Origin: Alphaproteobacteria bacterium
GTDB lineage: Bacteria > Pseudomonadota > Alphaproteobacteria > UBA8366
Direction: 5' to 3'
NCBI GenBank assembly: GCA_021774335.1
Contig: JAJFJD010000018.1
Location: 1-40,344, forward strand
DNA: 40,344 bases
The notes beneath the pieces are model-generated. The model saw only the letters and a list, made by a program, of their open reading frames with translations, did no database searches and had not been told where the DNA came from. Positions 16,067 to 25,080 of this stretch are shown piece after piece (positions within the stretch are counted from its first letter, which is position 1; each line of letters opens with the position of its first letter). The translations under genes were made by a program, and so were the position numbers.

Positions 16067-16993
16067 ATGAACCTGCGCCAGATCGACCTGAACCTCCTCG
16101 TCATCTTCGACGCGCTGATGCGGGAGAAAAGCGTGACCCGTGCCGCATTGCATATCGGGGTCACGCAACCCGCCGTCAGCAACGCGCTCAACCGGCTGCG
16201 GCACCTATTCAAGGATGAATTGCTGGTGCGCACCCCGACCGGCATGGAACCAACCCAGCGCGCCGAAGAGTTGGGCCCGGCCGTGGATCAAATTCTCCGG
16301 GCGATCAATGGACTGGTCGACAATCCACACGCCTTTGATCCGCCAACAGCGGATCTCACATTTCATATCCGATTATCCGACGTCCTCGCCTTTCTTCTGC
16401 TGCCCCGGCTCGCGCACGACATCGCGGCGGAAGCGCCGGCAGTCCATGTCGAAACCGTCCACCTTTCGCCGCACCGAACGATCGAAGCTTTGGAGTCCGG
16501 CGCCATCGACCTGGCAATCAGCACCGGCCTGCATGGGTCCAGCGCGGTCCGGGAACAGCGGCTCTTCGACGACCGGCTGATATGCCTGTCACGGACCGGT
16601 CATCCGCGGATCAGCGCCGACATCGATCTGGAGTGCTTCCTTGCGGTTCAACATATCCGGGTTGCGCAAAGCCCGGTGGACGACCGGTTCGTCGACAACT
16701 GGCTAACAACGCACGGACATCGACGGCAGATCAGCCTGACCGTGCCACATTGGCTGAGCGTGCCGCATGTCGTGCGGGAGACCGATTTGATCGCGGTAAT
16801 GCCACACCGCGCCGCAGAACGGTTCGCACAGGATCCCGGAATCCAACTCGGCGAATTGCCGGTCCCCGACTGCGCGTTTACCTGGTCGCTGTATTGGCAT
16901 AAGCGGCATCAGTCCAATCCCGCCCAACATTGGCTGCGCGACCGAGTGGCCAACGCCGCCGCCCCGTTCGCTAAGGATTTCGCGGGTAAGTGA
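16067..16993 (+). CDS. LysR-family regulator (NodD-like subtype)
   Basis: The 308-residue product begins with MNLRQIDLNLLVIFDALMRE, typical of the NodD/SyrM branch, with the helix-turn-helix VTRAALHIGVTQPAVSNAL. The effector domain follows. ATG 16067 is preferred to the longer frame that begins inside the dehalogenase gene, because the family N-terminus starts here. It is 22 bp behind the dehalogenase gene in the same direction, so the two are likely co-transcribed and the regulator may respond to a dehalogenase substrate or product. It converges on fixK. Confidence 0.88.
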   Translation: MNLRQIDLNLLVIFDALMREKSVTRAALHIGVTQPAVSNALNRLRHLFKDELLVRTPTGMEPTQRAEELGPAVDQILRAINGLVDNPHAFDPPTADLTFHIRLSDVLAFLLLPRLAHDIAAEAPAVHVETVHLSPHRTIEALESGAIDLAISTGLHGSSAVREQRLFDDRLICLSRTGHPRISADIDLECFLAVQHIRVAQSPVDDRFVDNWLTTHGHRRQISLTVPHWLSVPHVVRETDLIAVMPHRAAERFAQDPGIQLGELPVPDCAFTWSLYWHKRHQSNPAQHWLRDRVANAAAPFAKDFAGK

Positions 16994-17064
16994 CTCCGCT
17001 TGAGCGGGCGCGGCAATCGGCAGCAGAGACTAACCTTTCGCTGCCGGCGCCCCTATGAACCGCG

Positions 17065-17784
17065 TCAGGCGCAGAGCCGGGTGTCCATGTCACCGTCCGC
17101 CAGAACGGCGAGCGCCGTCGCATCGGAGATTTCCACATCATGCGGATCCGAAAAGCGAACGATCCCTTGCGCTTTTAGCTGGCTGAACACACGGCACACG
17201 GTTTCGTGGGTAAGGCCAAGGTAGTCGGCGATATCAACCCGGGTCATAGGCAGAAAGACTGAATGGCCATCGCCGCCTTGCCGCATCGCCTGCTCGGTCA
17301 TGGTGACCAGGAAACTCGCGACCCGCTCGGATGCCGATTTTCGGCCCAGCAACAAAAGCTGGTTCTGCGCCGCGTTCAACTCCTCGCTGATCGACGCAAG
17401 TACGCCGCGCCGCAGCGTCGGGTCGTCCTCCATATGCGCATCCAGTTCAGCGCGGCGGATACGCTGCACCGTGACGTCGGTCAAGGCGTCTGCCGTATAT
17501 TGATAGTTGGTACGGGCGCTGAGACCGATGAGATCGCCCACGTGGCAGAATCGGGCAACCTGCCGTCGACCGTCGGGCAGCAGCTTATAAAGACAGACAG
17601 TGCCGCGAACGACCCGATACTGAAACTCGGCTAGGTCCCCTTCCCAGAACAGCGACTCTTTGGGCGCATATGTGCCCAAGCTGCCAATGCTTGTGAAGGC
17701 GTCGAGTCCCGCACCGTATATGGCGTCGTCGCTTTGCAGAAATGCGTTAACCGGAGTGTTTGCTTCGATCACTATTGGCCTCAT
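17065..17784 (-). CDS. fixK: Crp/Fnr-family regulator, FixK-like
   Basis: The 239-residue product has a cyclic-nucleotide-type sensor fold (YRVVRGTVCLYKLLPDGRRQV) and a C-terminal helix-turn-helix, TRVDIADYLGLTHETVCRVFSQL. No N-terminal cysteine cluster of Fnr type is seen, so it does not sense oxygen directly and fits FixK. The recognition helix has Glu-Thr-Val-Cys-Arg, where Fnr has Ser before Arg. Start ATG 17784 has AGGGGG seven bases upstream; the longer frame begins at a TTG at 17841 without support. FixJ-P would be expected to activate it: a TACGTACG box lies 83 bp upstream. FixK proteins turn on high-affinity oxidase and anaerobic genes. Confidence 0.85.
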   Translation of the reverse strand: MRPIVIEANTPVNAFLQSDDAIYGAGLDAFTSIGSLGTYAPKESLFWEGDLAEFQYRVVRGTVCLYKLLPDGRRQVARFCHVGDLIGLSARTNYQYTADALTDVTVQRIRRAELDAHMEDDPTLRRGVLASISEELNAAQNQLLLLGRKSASERVASFLVTMTEQAMRQGGDGHSVFLPMTRVDIADYLGLTHETVCRVFSQLKAQGIVRFSDPHDVEISDATALAVLADGDMDTRLCA

Positions 17785-17866
17785 CGCGTACCCCCTAGCG
17801 TTGAATGTTTGGTCTTGCGATAGGTCTATAGTCGGCGACAAGCGTCATCGGAAAAATTCGGTTTTA

Positions 17867-17874
17867 TACGTACG
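17867..17874. promoter_or_regulatory. Putative FixJ-type box upstream of fixK
   Basis: The palindrome TACGTACG lies 83 bp before the fixK start. On the minus strand it reads CCCGTACGTATAA. FixJ sites contain a GTAMGTA-like core, from general knowledge. The same octamer occurs before the receiver gene (18362). Confidence 0.5.
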
Positions 17875-17883
17875 GGATTTCCC

Positions 17884-18258
17884 TTACATGGGCATCAGAC
17901 GAAATATAATGCGCAGGAGTTCCGCCGAATCGAACGGCTTCTCGATCAATGCGGACGCGCCCGTGTGCCTAACGAGTTCAGCGGTCTCGTCGTCCTTGTA
18001 TCCAGTCATGACAATAATCTGAGGATGGCTCCAGGACCGGCGGAATCGAGCCAGCATGTCCAACGTATCCTCGACCGGCGGCTGCAATTCTACGAGCAGG
18101 CAAGATTTCTGGGGCGGCTGAAAACGCTCCAATACGCCAAGCAAGGAGGTAAAGGTCCGCGCTGCGAATCCCTCTGCTTCCAGAAGTAACCGGAGCGAGT
18201 CGCGTACCGCATCGTCACCATCGACGATGCAAACTGTGGGAATCCCATCCTTCGGCAT
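17884..18258 (-). CDS. Single-domain response regulator with Glu at the phosphorylation site
   Basis: The 124-residue product is a CheY-type receiver related to the FixJ receiver: TVCIVDGDDAVRDSLRLLL (acid pocket), IIVMTGYKDD (Thr85) and LIEKPFD (Lys107). The phosphoacceptor position reads CLLVELQPP, so Glu57 stands where FixJ has Asp (CVLLDVRMP). The protein may not be phosphorylated normally, or may mimic the active state. ATG 18258 is chosen; upstream frame codons lack a ribosome site. It lies between fixJ and fixK on the same strand, and a TACGTACG box 104 bp upstream suggests its own FixJ-controlled promoter. A role as feedback modulator of FixL/FixJ, as the unrelated FixT protein does, is a guess. 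Confidence 0.85.
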   Translation of the reverse strand: MPKDGIPTVCIVDGDDAVRDSLRLLLEAEGFAARTFTSLLGVLERFQPPQKSCLLVELQPPVEDTLDMLARFRRSWSHPQIIVMTGYKDDETAELVRHTGASALIEKPFDSAELLRIIFRLMPM

Positions 18259-18361
18259 TTTTGCGCATTGCTTATTGGTTGATAGGACACCTCGATAAGA
18301 CGAGGCGAACCCTCCCACTTCACCAATAAAGGCAAAGGCAATCTGCGACTATACGGATTGT

Positions 18362-18369
18362 TACGTACG
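18362..18369. promoter_or_regulatory. Putative FixJ-type box upstream of the receiver gene
   Basis: A second TACGTACG lies in the gap between fixJ and the receiver gene, 104 bp before the receiver start. On the minus strand the context is GAACGTACGTAAC. Its match to the box before fixK supports shared control. Confidence 0.5.
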
Positions 18370-18401
18370 TTCAGGCGGAACCGGCCGACAGCGACATCGC
18401 A

Positions 18402-19025
18402 TCACACCGTATCCGGATCGATGCCGGCGGCAAGCGATAGGCGAACGAGATGGGACAGACTTCGCGCGCCCATCTTTTCCATGATCCGCGCCCGGTGGAT
18501 TTCCACGGTCCTGGGGCTGCAGCCCAATTCAAAAGCGATGACCTTATTCGGACGTCCAATGACAAGCTGTTCAAGCACGTCGCGTTCGCGCGGCGTCAGC
18601 CGCTCGATACTCCGTTGGGCATCGGCGCTCATGGCATGCTGACGGTCGGACTGCGCGGCTTGCTTCAGCGCGGCATCGATGCTCTCAAGCAAGGTCTCTT
18701 CGTGGAATGGCTTTTCAACGAAATCCAATGCGCCCGCCTTCATTGCGCCGACAGCCATTGCGATATCGCCATGACCAGTAATGATGATGACTGGCAAGTC
18801 GGGACGAATTTCCTGCAATCGACCCTGGACTTCCAAGCCGCTCATTTTCGGCATCCGCACGTCGAGCAGGACACAGCCCTTGAAACTGGCATCGCATGCA
18901 TCAAGGAAGTCCGGCCCGCAGGAGAAGGTCTCGGTTTCATATCCGACGGCATCCAGCAGAACCTGCAACGAATCACGAACCGCCTCGTCGTCATCAACAA
19001 TGTAAACGCTGTAGCCCTGCTCCAT
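18402..19025 (-). CDS. fixJ: Two-component response regulator FixJ
   Basis: The 207-residue product has an N-terminal receiver (YIVDDDEAVRDSL, Asp55 in CVLLDVRMPK, Thr83 in ITGHGD, Lys105 in VEKPF). A LuxR-type helix-turn-helix follows (LTPRERDVLEQLVIGRPNKVIAFELGCSPRTVEIHRARIMEK). Length and motifs match FixJ, which is phosphorylated by FixL when oxygen is low and activates fixK. ATG 19025 lies 11 bp after the fixL stop, so the two genes form an operon. All catalytic residues are kept. Confidence 0.93.
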   Translation of the reverse strand: MEQGYSVYIVDDDEAVRDSLQVLLDAVGYETETFSCGPDFLDACDASFKGCVLLDVRMPKMSGLEVQGRLQEIRPDLPVIIITGHGDIAMAVGAMKAGALDFVEKPFHEETLLESIDAALKQAAQSDRQHAMSADAQRSIERLTPRERDVLEQLVIGRPNKVIAFELGCSPRTVEIHRARIMEKMGARSLSHLVRLSLAAGIDPDTV

Positions 19026-19036
19026 TGCTCTCGTCG

Positions 19037-20548
19037 CTATTCTGCCAATGGCAAGGTGAACCAAAACTCGACACCGCCGCCCTCGCAAGGTGCCGCGTCG
19101 ATACGTCCATCATGATCTTCCACGATCGACCGGCTAACCGACAAGCCAATGCCCATCCCGTCCGGTTTGCTCGTATTGAATGATTGAAAAAGCTTATCGG
19201 CGATTTCCTCGTCAAGTCCCGGCCCGTTATCGGCGACCGCCACACGGACCGAATCACCGTCCTGTCGGGTCGTCACCTGGATCACCGCATCGGATCGCCC
19301 TTCCAAAGCGTCGATGCTGTTGCGCAGCAGATTTACCACGACTTGCTGTATTTGCACGCGATCGACCATCACCGGCGGCAGCTTTTCATCCAGTTGAGTG
19401 GTAAAGACAACGCCCTCCGTCCGCGCGCCCACTAATGCCAGATCGCAGGCGTCGGCAACAACTTCATTGATGTCGTCGGGCAACTTTTCCGATTCGCCAC
19501 GCGCCACGAAACTCCGCAGCCGGCGGATGATTTCACCGGCGCGGTGCGCCTGGGCCGAAGCCTTCGACAGCACATCCTCGATCTTTTCCTGAGTGTCGGG
19601 CCGGTCGGATTTCATGACCCGGCGGCCGGCCTGAACATAATTCATCACCGCGGTCAGCGGCTGGTTCAATTCATGGGCCAATGTCGCGGCCATCTCGCCC
19701 ATCGCGCTAAGGCGCGATACATGCGTGAATTCCGCCTGGATTTCCTGGATACGCTGCAGACTCGTTCGAAGCTGATCTTCCGCCTCTCGGCGCTTGGTGA
19801 TATCCCGGATAAATCCCGTAAAGCGCCGTTGGTCACCCAGTTCGACTTCGCCAACCGCAAGTTCAATTGGAAAAGTCGTGCCATCCTTGCGCAATCCGAC
19901 AACCTCGCGCCCGATGCCGATGATCCGCTTTTCGCCTGTCTCCTCGTACCGGCGCAGATAGCCATCATGTTCCGCTCGATACGGTTCGGGCATGAGAACA
20001 TTTACATTCATGCCGATGACATCGCCCGCGATATAACCGAACATTTCTTCGGCCGCCGTATTGAACGACTCGATCCTGGCTTCCTCATCGATGGTTATGA
20101 TCGCGTCCGGCGACGTGGCGATCATCGATTGCAGGAGCGTACGGTTCCGGCGAAGTGCGGACTCAACGGCCAGGCGATCTGTGATGTCGATCCCCGTGCC
20201 AATGACATATTCGACGCGGCCTTGGTTTCCTAACGAGACTGTATTGGACCAAGCAATGCGCCGACGCTCGCCGTTCTTGGTGATCCAATCGTTCATATTG
20301 CTGTTCGGCAGCACACTTTCATGCAGATCATCAAAAACGGCGCGCACCGCTTCAGAATCACCCTCTGCAATCAACACATCCCAAACTGGCTTCCCGGCGA
20401 CTTCGGCTTCCCGGTACCCGGTCAATTCCTCACACGCCCGATTGAACCGAACGACCCGGCCCTCCACATCGAGCACGACCACGAGCGCTCCGAGAACGTC
20501 GAGCAGATCGTCCAACGACACTGGACTAGGAGAAACGGATCGCGCCAT
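19037..20548 (-). CDS. fixL: Oxygen-sensing histidine kinase FixL
   Basis: The 503-residue soluble kinase has a first PAS domain (about 12-125) and a second, heme-binding PAS domain (about 132-255). In the second, EHDGYLRRY holds the proximal heme histidine (His194) and RIIGIGREV holds the distal arginine (Arg214), in the same spacing as known FixL proteins. The kinase core has HELNQPL (His292), NLLRNSIDAL, DNGPGLDEE and GMGIGLSVSRSI. FixL detects oxygen through the heme and phosphorylates FixJ when oxygen is absent. No membrane segment is seen. ATG 20548 is chosen; a GTG nine codons upstream is possible and neither has a clear ribosome site. Its operon partner fixJ follows directly. Confidence 0.93.
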   Translation of the reverse strand: MARSVSPSPVSLDDLLDVLGALVVVLDVEGRVVRFNRACEELTGYREAEVAGKPVWDVLIAEGDSEAVRAVFDDLHESVLPNSNMNDWITKNGERRRIAWSNTVSLGNQGRVEYVIGTGIDITDRLAVESALRRNRTLLQSMIATSPDAIITIDEEARIESFNTAAEEMFGYIAGDVIGMNVNVLMPEPYRAEHDGYLRRYEETGEKRIIGIGREVVGLRKDGTTFPIELAVGEVELGDQRRFTGFIRDITKRREAEDQLRTSLQRIQEIQAEFTHVSRLSAMGEMAATLAHELNQPLTAVMNYVQAGRRVMKSDRPDTQEKIEDVLSKASAQAHRAGEIIRRLRSFVARGESEKLPDDINEVVADACDLALVGARTEGVVFTTQLDEKLPPVMVDRVQIQQVVVNLLRNSIDALEGRSDAVIQVTTRQDGDSVRVAVADNGPGLDEEIADKLFQSFNTSKPDGMGIGLSVSRSIVEDHDGRIDAAPCEGGGVEFWFTLPLAE

Positions 20549-20709
20549 CCGGCAATACTGGCTTAATCGATGCACCGCGGCAATTGGATGCGACCACTAA
20601 GAACCGAGATCATGGCGCCAGACACCCACCAGATTGATCCCCATCAATGCCACCATACCGAGAATAGACCAGTCTAAGAATGGACCATTTCTTCTATGTG
20701 GAGGAAACG

Positions 20710-20889
20710 ATGCGTGAATCTGAAATCGTCGACTATGCAAAACGCCTGCTTGATGCGCACGGCAAGGATGCGGAACGCGAAGCCGCTCAAAAGGCTCGCG
20801 ACTATGCAGAAAGAAACGATCCGGAACAGGCAGAAACGTGGCGCAAAATTCGGTCTGCCATCGGCGAACTGCGCAATTCGTCGCTCTAA
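20710..20889 (+). CDS. Small conserved-type hypothetical protein, charged helix
   Basis: ATG 20710 with the ribosome site GGAGGAA gives a 59-residue protein, MRESEIVDYAKRLLDAHG and so on. It is rich in Ala, Glu, Lys and Arg and likely folds as two or three helices. A longer frame from 20680 would add ten residues, but the ribosome site fits the later start. Such short helical proteins are common in alphaproteobacteria, but I do not know its function. It starts divergently from fixL. Confidence 0.75.
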   Translation: MRESEIVDYAKRLLDAHGKDAEREAAQKARDYAERNDPEQAETWRKIRSAIGELRNSSL

Positions 20890-20895
20890 CCAGGC

Positions 20896-21174
20896 CTAGG
20901 ATGGTGTGGCTTGCCGAATGATGGCCATCGCTCGTGACTCGAGCTGGCGGGCTTCGGCAAGCCGGCCCTCTTCGCAAAGCCCGCGAATCGCGGTCCGCAA
21001 ATCGGTCACTTCATCAAACCGACGCTCGGAGATCATGGCACCGGCAGCGGTATTCAACGCCTCATCGATGTTCCGAAGAAGCACCGCACAGGTGTCTCTG
21101 TCCACGGTACTAACCATCGCGACCCGCGCGCGTTTGCCGGATCGGAGGCCCGTCGAGTTTTGTATCTGCAACAT
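20896..21174 (-). CDS. Hypothetical helical protein
   Basis: The 92-residue product (MLQIQNSTGLRSGKRARVAM, then IDEALNTAAGAMISERRFDEVTDLRTAIRGLCEEGRLAEARQLESRAMAII) is mostly predicted helix, with a repeat-like pattern of Ala/Leu/Arg. A GAG-type ribosome site precedes ATG 21174; a later ATG at 21117 is an alternative. It converges on the small gene at 20710, seven bases away. I recognise no family. The region 21175-21346 before hyuB holds nothing that I can support. Confidence 0.6.
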   Translation of the reverse strand: MLQIQNSTGLRSGKRARVAMVSTVDRDTCAVLLRNIDEALNTAAGAMISERRFDEVTDLRTAIRGLCEEGRLAEARQLESRAMAIIRQATPS

Positions 21175-21346
21175 GAATTCTCGTCTGAACCGGCGCCGCG
21201 CTCACCCGTCGCACCGACGCTAAATCGCCCTTTTGTCGTGTGGTCGTTTCGGATCTGAGATGCATGGTGCGCCCCATCGATTTCAACTAACGAATAAGGC
21301 AATTTCCCGTTCATTTCATTGATCTGGGTCAGCATGGGTGAGGTGG

Positions 21347-22984
21347 CTACGTCGCCCGATAGATATCGCCATCAGTGACATATCCCTCTTCCAGGTCATG
21401 TCGCAGGACGTCATCGTCCCGGCCCGCCGGTTCCCCGTGACCGCCACCGCCCGGGGTCGACAACTGGACCGTATCGCCATGCTTCAGCACGTATTGCCGT
21501 TTAGGGTCGGTCTTCTCGCCGTTGACTTTTAGTTCCCCGGTCGCGCCCGCGGTGCCGCCCTGAATGCCGAAGGCAGGAAAGATCGTCCGCTCCGCCAAGA
21601 ATGATACGGCGATAAGACTTTTCGATCGGCTTTCGATCAGGATTTCCTGGCCCAGGCCGCCGCGATACAGTCCCGGTCCACCCGAATCCGGACGCAGTTT
21701 CTTGTGATGGAACCGCAGCGGCGCGATCTGCTCGGATAGTTCGACCGAGGTCGACGACACATTGCTCGGCCAGCTCAAACAGGTCCCGCCGTCCCGCCGA
21801 TAGGTCGCCCCCATGCCGCCGTTGTAGAAGAACATATTGGCATAGGGTTTGCCGCTGTCGTCGACACCGGACTGGTTCATGCCCCACATCGGCGAGCCGC
21901 ACGCCGCGATGACGCGCTCGGGCACGACGTCGCCGAGACAACCGAAGACAAGCATCGGCAGATAATGGCCGATCAGCATCCGCGACCCACCGGATGCGGG
22001 GAACACGGGGTTCACAATGCAGCCGTCCGGGCCGCGCACTGTGATTGGCCGAAAGGCACCTTCGTTATTGGGAAGATTTGGGCTGGTACAGCATTTCACG
22101 CCGTACACGCTCATCGCGTAGGTGTAACACATGGCGCAGTTGATCGCCCGGTCGACCTGCGGATCGGTGCCGGCGTAGTCGATATCGATCGTGTCGCCAT
22201 CGATCGTCAGCGTCATCTTGATCGAGATCGGCGTATCGGCGACGCCGTCCGTCATCAACTCGCTGCGGTAGACGCCGTCGGGCAGCTCGCTGATCGCCTT
22301 GCGCATGGCGCGTTCGCATCGGCCTTGCATCTCTGCCGCCAACGACCCCAATTCCGCCAACTCGTACTGCGTCAAGAGATGCACGAGCCGGTCTTCCATC
22401 AGGTCGAGCGCGACCACCTGCGCCCACAGGTCGCCCATGGTTTGATCCGGTGTCCGGACATTCTTGCGGATCATTTTCTCAAGCGTGCGATCGATCTCCC
22501 CCGCCCGCAAAAACTTCATGATGGGAATTTGAAGGCCTTCCTCGAAGACTTCGCGCGGTTCGGGCGAGCGGATCTTGCCGCCGATATCCGGGGCATGTGC
22601 CGTGGTCGCCGCGAAGCCGATTAACCGATCCTCGAAGAAGATCGGTTTGGCCAGCGTGATATCCGGCAGATGCCCGGTGCCCTGGTAGATGTCATTCGTG
22701 ATCAACACGTCGCCGGGCCGCAAACGGTCCGCCGGGTACTCGGCAATAAAATGCTTCACCGTCGCCGGCAGCGTGCCGATGAAGGAGGGAATACTCTCCG
22801 TCGCCTGCACCAGCGACTGCCCGTGTTCATCCGTGATGATGCAGGAAAAGTCGTAGGATTCACGCACCAGCGTCGAAAAAGACGTGCGGACCAGCGCTGC
22901 CGCCGCCTCGTCCACGGCCGAGATCAATCGCCGCCACAGGATTTCCAGCGTTACTGAATCGAATTGGGAATCATCTTTGGACAT
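21347..22984 (-). CDS. hyuB: Hydantoinase B/oxoprolinase-family protein (first pair)
   Basis: The 545-residue product matches the HyuB half of ATP-dependent hydantoinases and oxoprolinases. It starts FDSVTLEILWRRLISAVDEAAAALVRTSFS and contains PGDVLITNDIYQGTGHLPD, ANMFFYNGGMGA and the glycine-rich end STPGGGGHGEPAGRDD. It forms a complex with HyuA to open cyclic amides with ATP. It begins five bases after the hyuA stop and is surely co-transcribed. The substrate (hydantoin, oxoproline or another lactam) cannot be told. Confidence 0.9.
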   Translation of the reverse strand: MSKDDSQFDSVTLEILWRRLISAVDEAAAALVRTSFSTLVRESYDFSCIITDEHGQSLVQATESIPSFIGTLPATVKHFIAEYPADRLRPGDVLITNDIYQGTGHLPDITLAKPIFFEDRLIGFAATTAHAPDIGGKIRSPEPREVFEEGLQIPIMKFLRAGEIDRTLEKMIRKNVRTPDQTMGDLWAQVVALDLMEDRLVHLLTQYELAELGSLAAEMQGRCERAMRKAISELPDGVYRSELMTDGVADTPISIKMTLTIDGDTIDIDYAGTDPQVDRAINCAMCYTYAMSVYGVKCCTSPNLPNNEGAFRPITVRGPDGCIVNPVFPASGGSRMLIGHYLPMLVFGCLGDVVPERVIAACGSPMWGMNQSGVDDSGKPYANMFFYNGGMGATYRRDGGTCLSWPSNVSSTSVELSEQIAPLRFHHKKLRPDSGGPGLYRGGLGQEILIESRSKSLIAVSFLAERTIFPAFGIQGGTAGATGELKVNGEKTDPKRQYVLKHGDTVQLSTPGGGGHGEPAGRDDDVLRHDLEEGYVTDGDIYRAT

Positions 22985-22989
22985 ATCAG

Positions 22990-25080
22990 TCAGCTCTCAT
23001 CCACAGGCAAGGTAACGATCAAATTGCCGGAAGCATCCGCGGTGCAGACGGCGTCGGGTCCGATAACAAAGGTCGATTCATTCTCTTCGAACACCGCCGG
23101 GCCGGTGATTTCATATCCAGCCGGCACCTTGTAACGATCATAGACCGGCGTATCGACGAAGCCATCGGCCTCGGCGAAATAGACCGGCCGGGCGCCCTTC
23201 TCCATGCCGGGTTGGGCGTCGCGCACCATGCCCATTTCCAACGTGGCGTCAGTCACCGGTGCTGACAAAGCGACGCGCAAGTTGACGATCTGGATCGGCA
23301 CGCCGGGCCGCGTGCGGGTGAACAGTTGGCGGTACCGGTCCTCGAACCGTTTGCAGATTTCATCCGCCGCATCGGCCGAATAGGGTCCCGGTTGAAGGGC
23401 CACCACAATCTCCGACCCCTGGCCCAGATACCGCATATCCGCCGACCGGCGAAGTTGCAGCTTGTCCAGGTCCGCGCCGGTTTCCCGCAGCACCTGCTTG
23501 GCATCGTCTTCCAACGACGTGAACAGCGCTTCTGCCCGCTCCCAATCCAGCGAGTCGACCCGCCCGACAAGCGAGGCCGCCCGGTCAACGCGTGCGGGCG
23601 CCATCAGCAAGCCGATTGTCGACCCGACGCCGGCGGCCGACGGACAGATGAGCCGCCGGAGGTTTAGTTTCCGGGCAAGATTATACGCGTGCACCGGACC
23701 CGCACCGCCAGTCGCCAACAACGCATAGTCGCGCGGATCTTCGCCGCGCTGGGCAATCTCGACCCGGGCAGCACTGGCCATGTTTTCGCACACCACGTCA
23801 TGGATGCCCCAGGCCACTTCGGCGAGGCTCAATCCCGTCCGGTCCATCACCGGCTGCATCGACGCCTCGGCTGCATCGAGATCAATCGTCATTTCACCAC
23901 CGAGAAAGAATTCCGCATTCAGATAACCGAGCAGGAGATCCGCATCGGTGACCGTCGGCGCGGTTCCGCCCTTGCCGTAGCAGGCCGGGCCTGGCACGGC
24001 GCCCGAACTGCGCGGCCCGACCTTGAGCAGGTCCAGTTCATCGATGGCCGCAATGGAGCCGCCGCCCGCGCCGATTTCAATCAACTCGATCGTAGAAATT
24101 TTCAGGGGCAGACCGCTGCCATCGGCAAATCGTTTCGTCCGCGCGGCTTCGAAGGAATAGGCAATGGACGGGTCGCCGTCGCGGATCAAGCTCAATTTCG
24201 CCGTCGTGCCCCCCATGTCGAATGCCAGGACTTCGCTGTCGTTGCTGCGCGCACCAAAGAAAGAACCCGCCAGCGCGCCGGCGGCCGGACCCGATTCCAG
24301 CAGCCTTACGGGGCTCTCCTTCGCTTCCTCGATATGGGTCAATCCGCCGTTCGACAGCATGAGAAAGAACGGGCCGGGAATGTCCAGTTCGCGGATTTGC
24401 CGTGCCAGACTCTCGAGATATCGTTCGGCCAATGGCTTGATGTAGGCATTGGCGACGGTCGTCGAACTGCGCTCGTACTCACGAATTTCCGGTGCCAACT
24501 CATGCGATGCAGACACCGAGATATCGGGATAGGTCTTGCGGATAAAGGACGCCGCCGCCGCCTCATGCGCGGAATTCGCGTAGGAGTGCAGGAAAACGAC
24601 GGCAATCGAGTCGACGCCCTGCGCCACTAAATCAGCAGCATGTTCGGCAAGTGCCGCTTCGTCGAGCGGCTGCTCCACCACGCCGGTTTCGGCCATCCGC
24701 TCCGGCACCTCGCGCCGCCAAGACCGCCGCACCAGCGGTTCCGGCATCTCGATGAACAGATCGTAGAGTTCGTATTTCCGTTCGCGCGCGATTTCCAAAA
24801 CGTCGCGAAACCCCGCCGTCGTGATCAGACCGGTCTTGGCCCCTTTACGTTCGATCAAAGCATTCGTGAACAGCGTCGTTGCATGAACCACACGGCCAAT
24901 CGTCGCCGGATCGATGCCGGAAGAATCGATAAGGCGCTTGGTACCGATAATAGCGCCCCGCGCCGGATCGTCCGGCGTGGTCGGTTCTTTCCAGATCAGC
25001 CGGCGCGCCGTGTCCGGCTCATAGATGACGATATCGGTAAAGGTGCCACCGATATCGATCCCGAGTGAAAGGTCAGTCAT
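22990..25080 (-). CDS. hyuA: Hydantoinase A/oxoprolinase-family protein (first pair)
   Basis: The 696-residue product starts LSLGIDIGGTFTDIVIYEPD, the ATP-binding fold of the ASKHA type. It continues with HATTLFTNALIERKGAKTGLITT, ESGPAAGALAGSFFGAR, AFDMGGTTAKLSLI and IGAGGGSIAAID. It is the ATPase half of the hydantoinase/oxoprolinase/acetone carboxylase group. It is divergent from the TAXI TRAP binding protein gene; the 280 bp between them (25081-25361) should hold promoters for both operons but shows no clear operator by eye. Together with hyuB it forms an operon. Confidence 0.92.
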   Translation of the reverse strand: MTDLSLGIDIGGTFTDIVIYEPDTARRLIWKEPTTPDDPARGAIIGTKRLIDSSGIDPATIGRVVHATTLFTNALIERKGAKTGLITTAGFRDVLEIARERKYELYDLFIEMPEPLVRRSWRREVPERMAETGVVEQPLDEAALAEHAADLVAQGVDSIAVVFLHSYANSAHEAAAASFIRKTYPDISVSASHELAPEIREYERSSTTVANAYIKPLAERYLESLARQIRELDIPGPFFLMLSNGGLTHIEEAKESPVRLLESGPAAGALAGSFFGARSNDSEVLAFDMGGTTAKLSLIRDGDPSIAYSFEAARTKRFADGSGLPLKISTIELIEIGAGGGSIAAIDELDLLKVGPRSSGAVPGPACYGKGGTAPTVTDADLLLGYLNAEFFLGGEMTIDLDAAEASMQPVMDRTGLSLAEVAWGIHDVVCENMASAARVEIAQRGEDPRDYALLATGGAGPVHAYNLARKLNLRRLICPSAAGVGSTIGLLMAPARVDRAASLVGRVDSLDWERAEALFTSLEDDAKQVLRETGADLDKLQLRRSADMRYLGQGSEIVVALQPGPYSADAADEICKRFEDRYRQLFTRTRPGVPIQIVNLRVALSAPVTDATLEMGMVRDAQPGMEKGARPVYFAEADGFVDTPVYDRYKVPAGYEITGPAVFEENESTFVIGPDAVCTADASGNLIVTLPVDES

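Noticed and set aside
20597..20680. Short hydrophobic minus-strand frame ending in NLVGVWRHDLGS
   Set aside because: It has no ribosome site and the longer frame runs antisense to the small gene at 20710.
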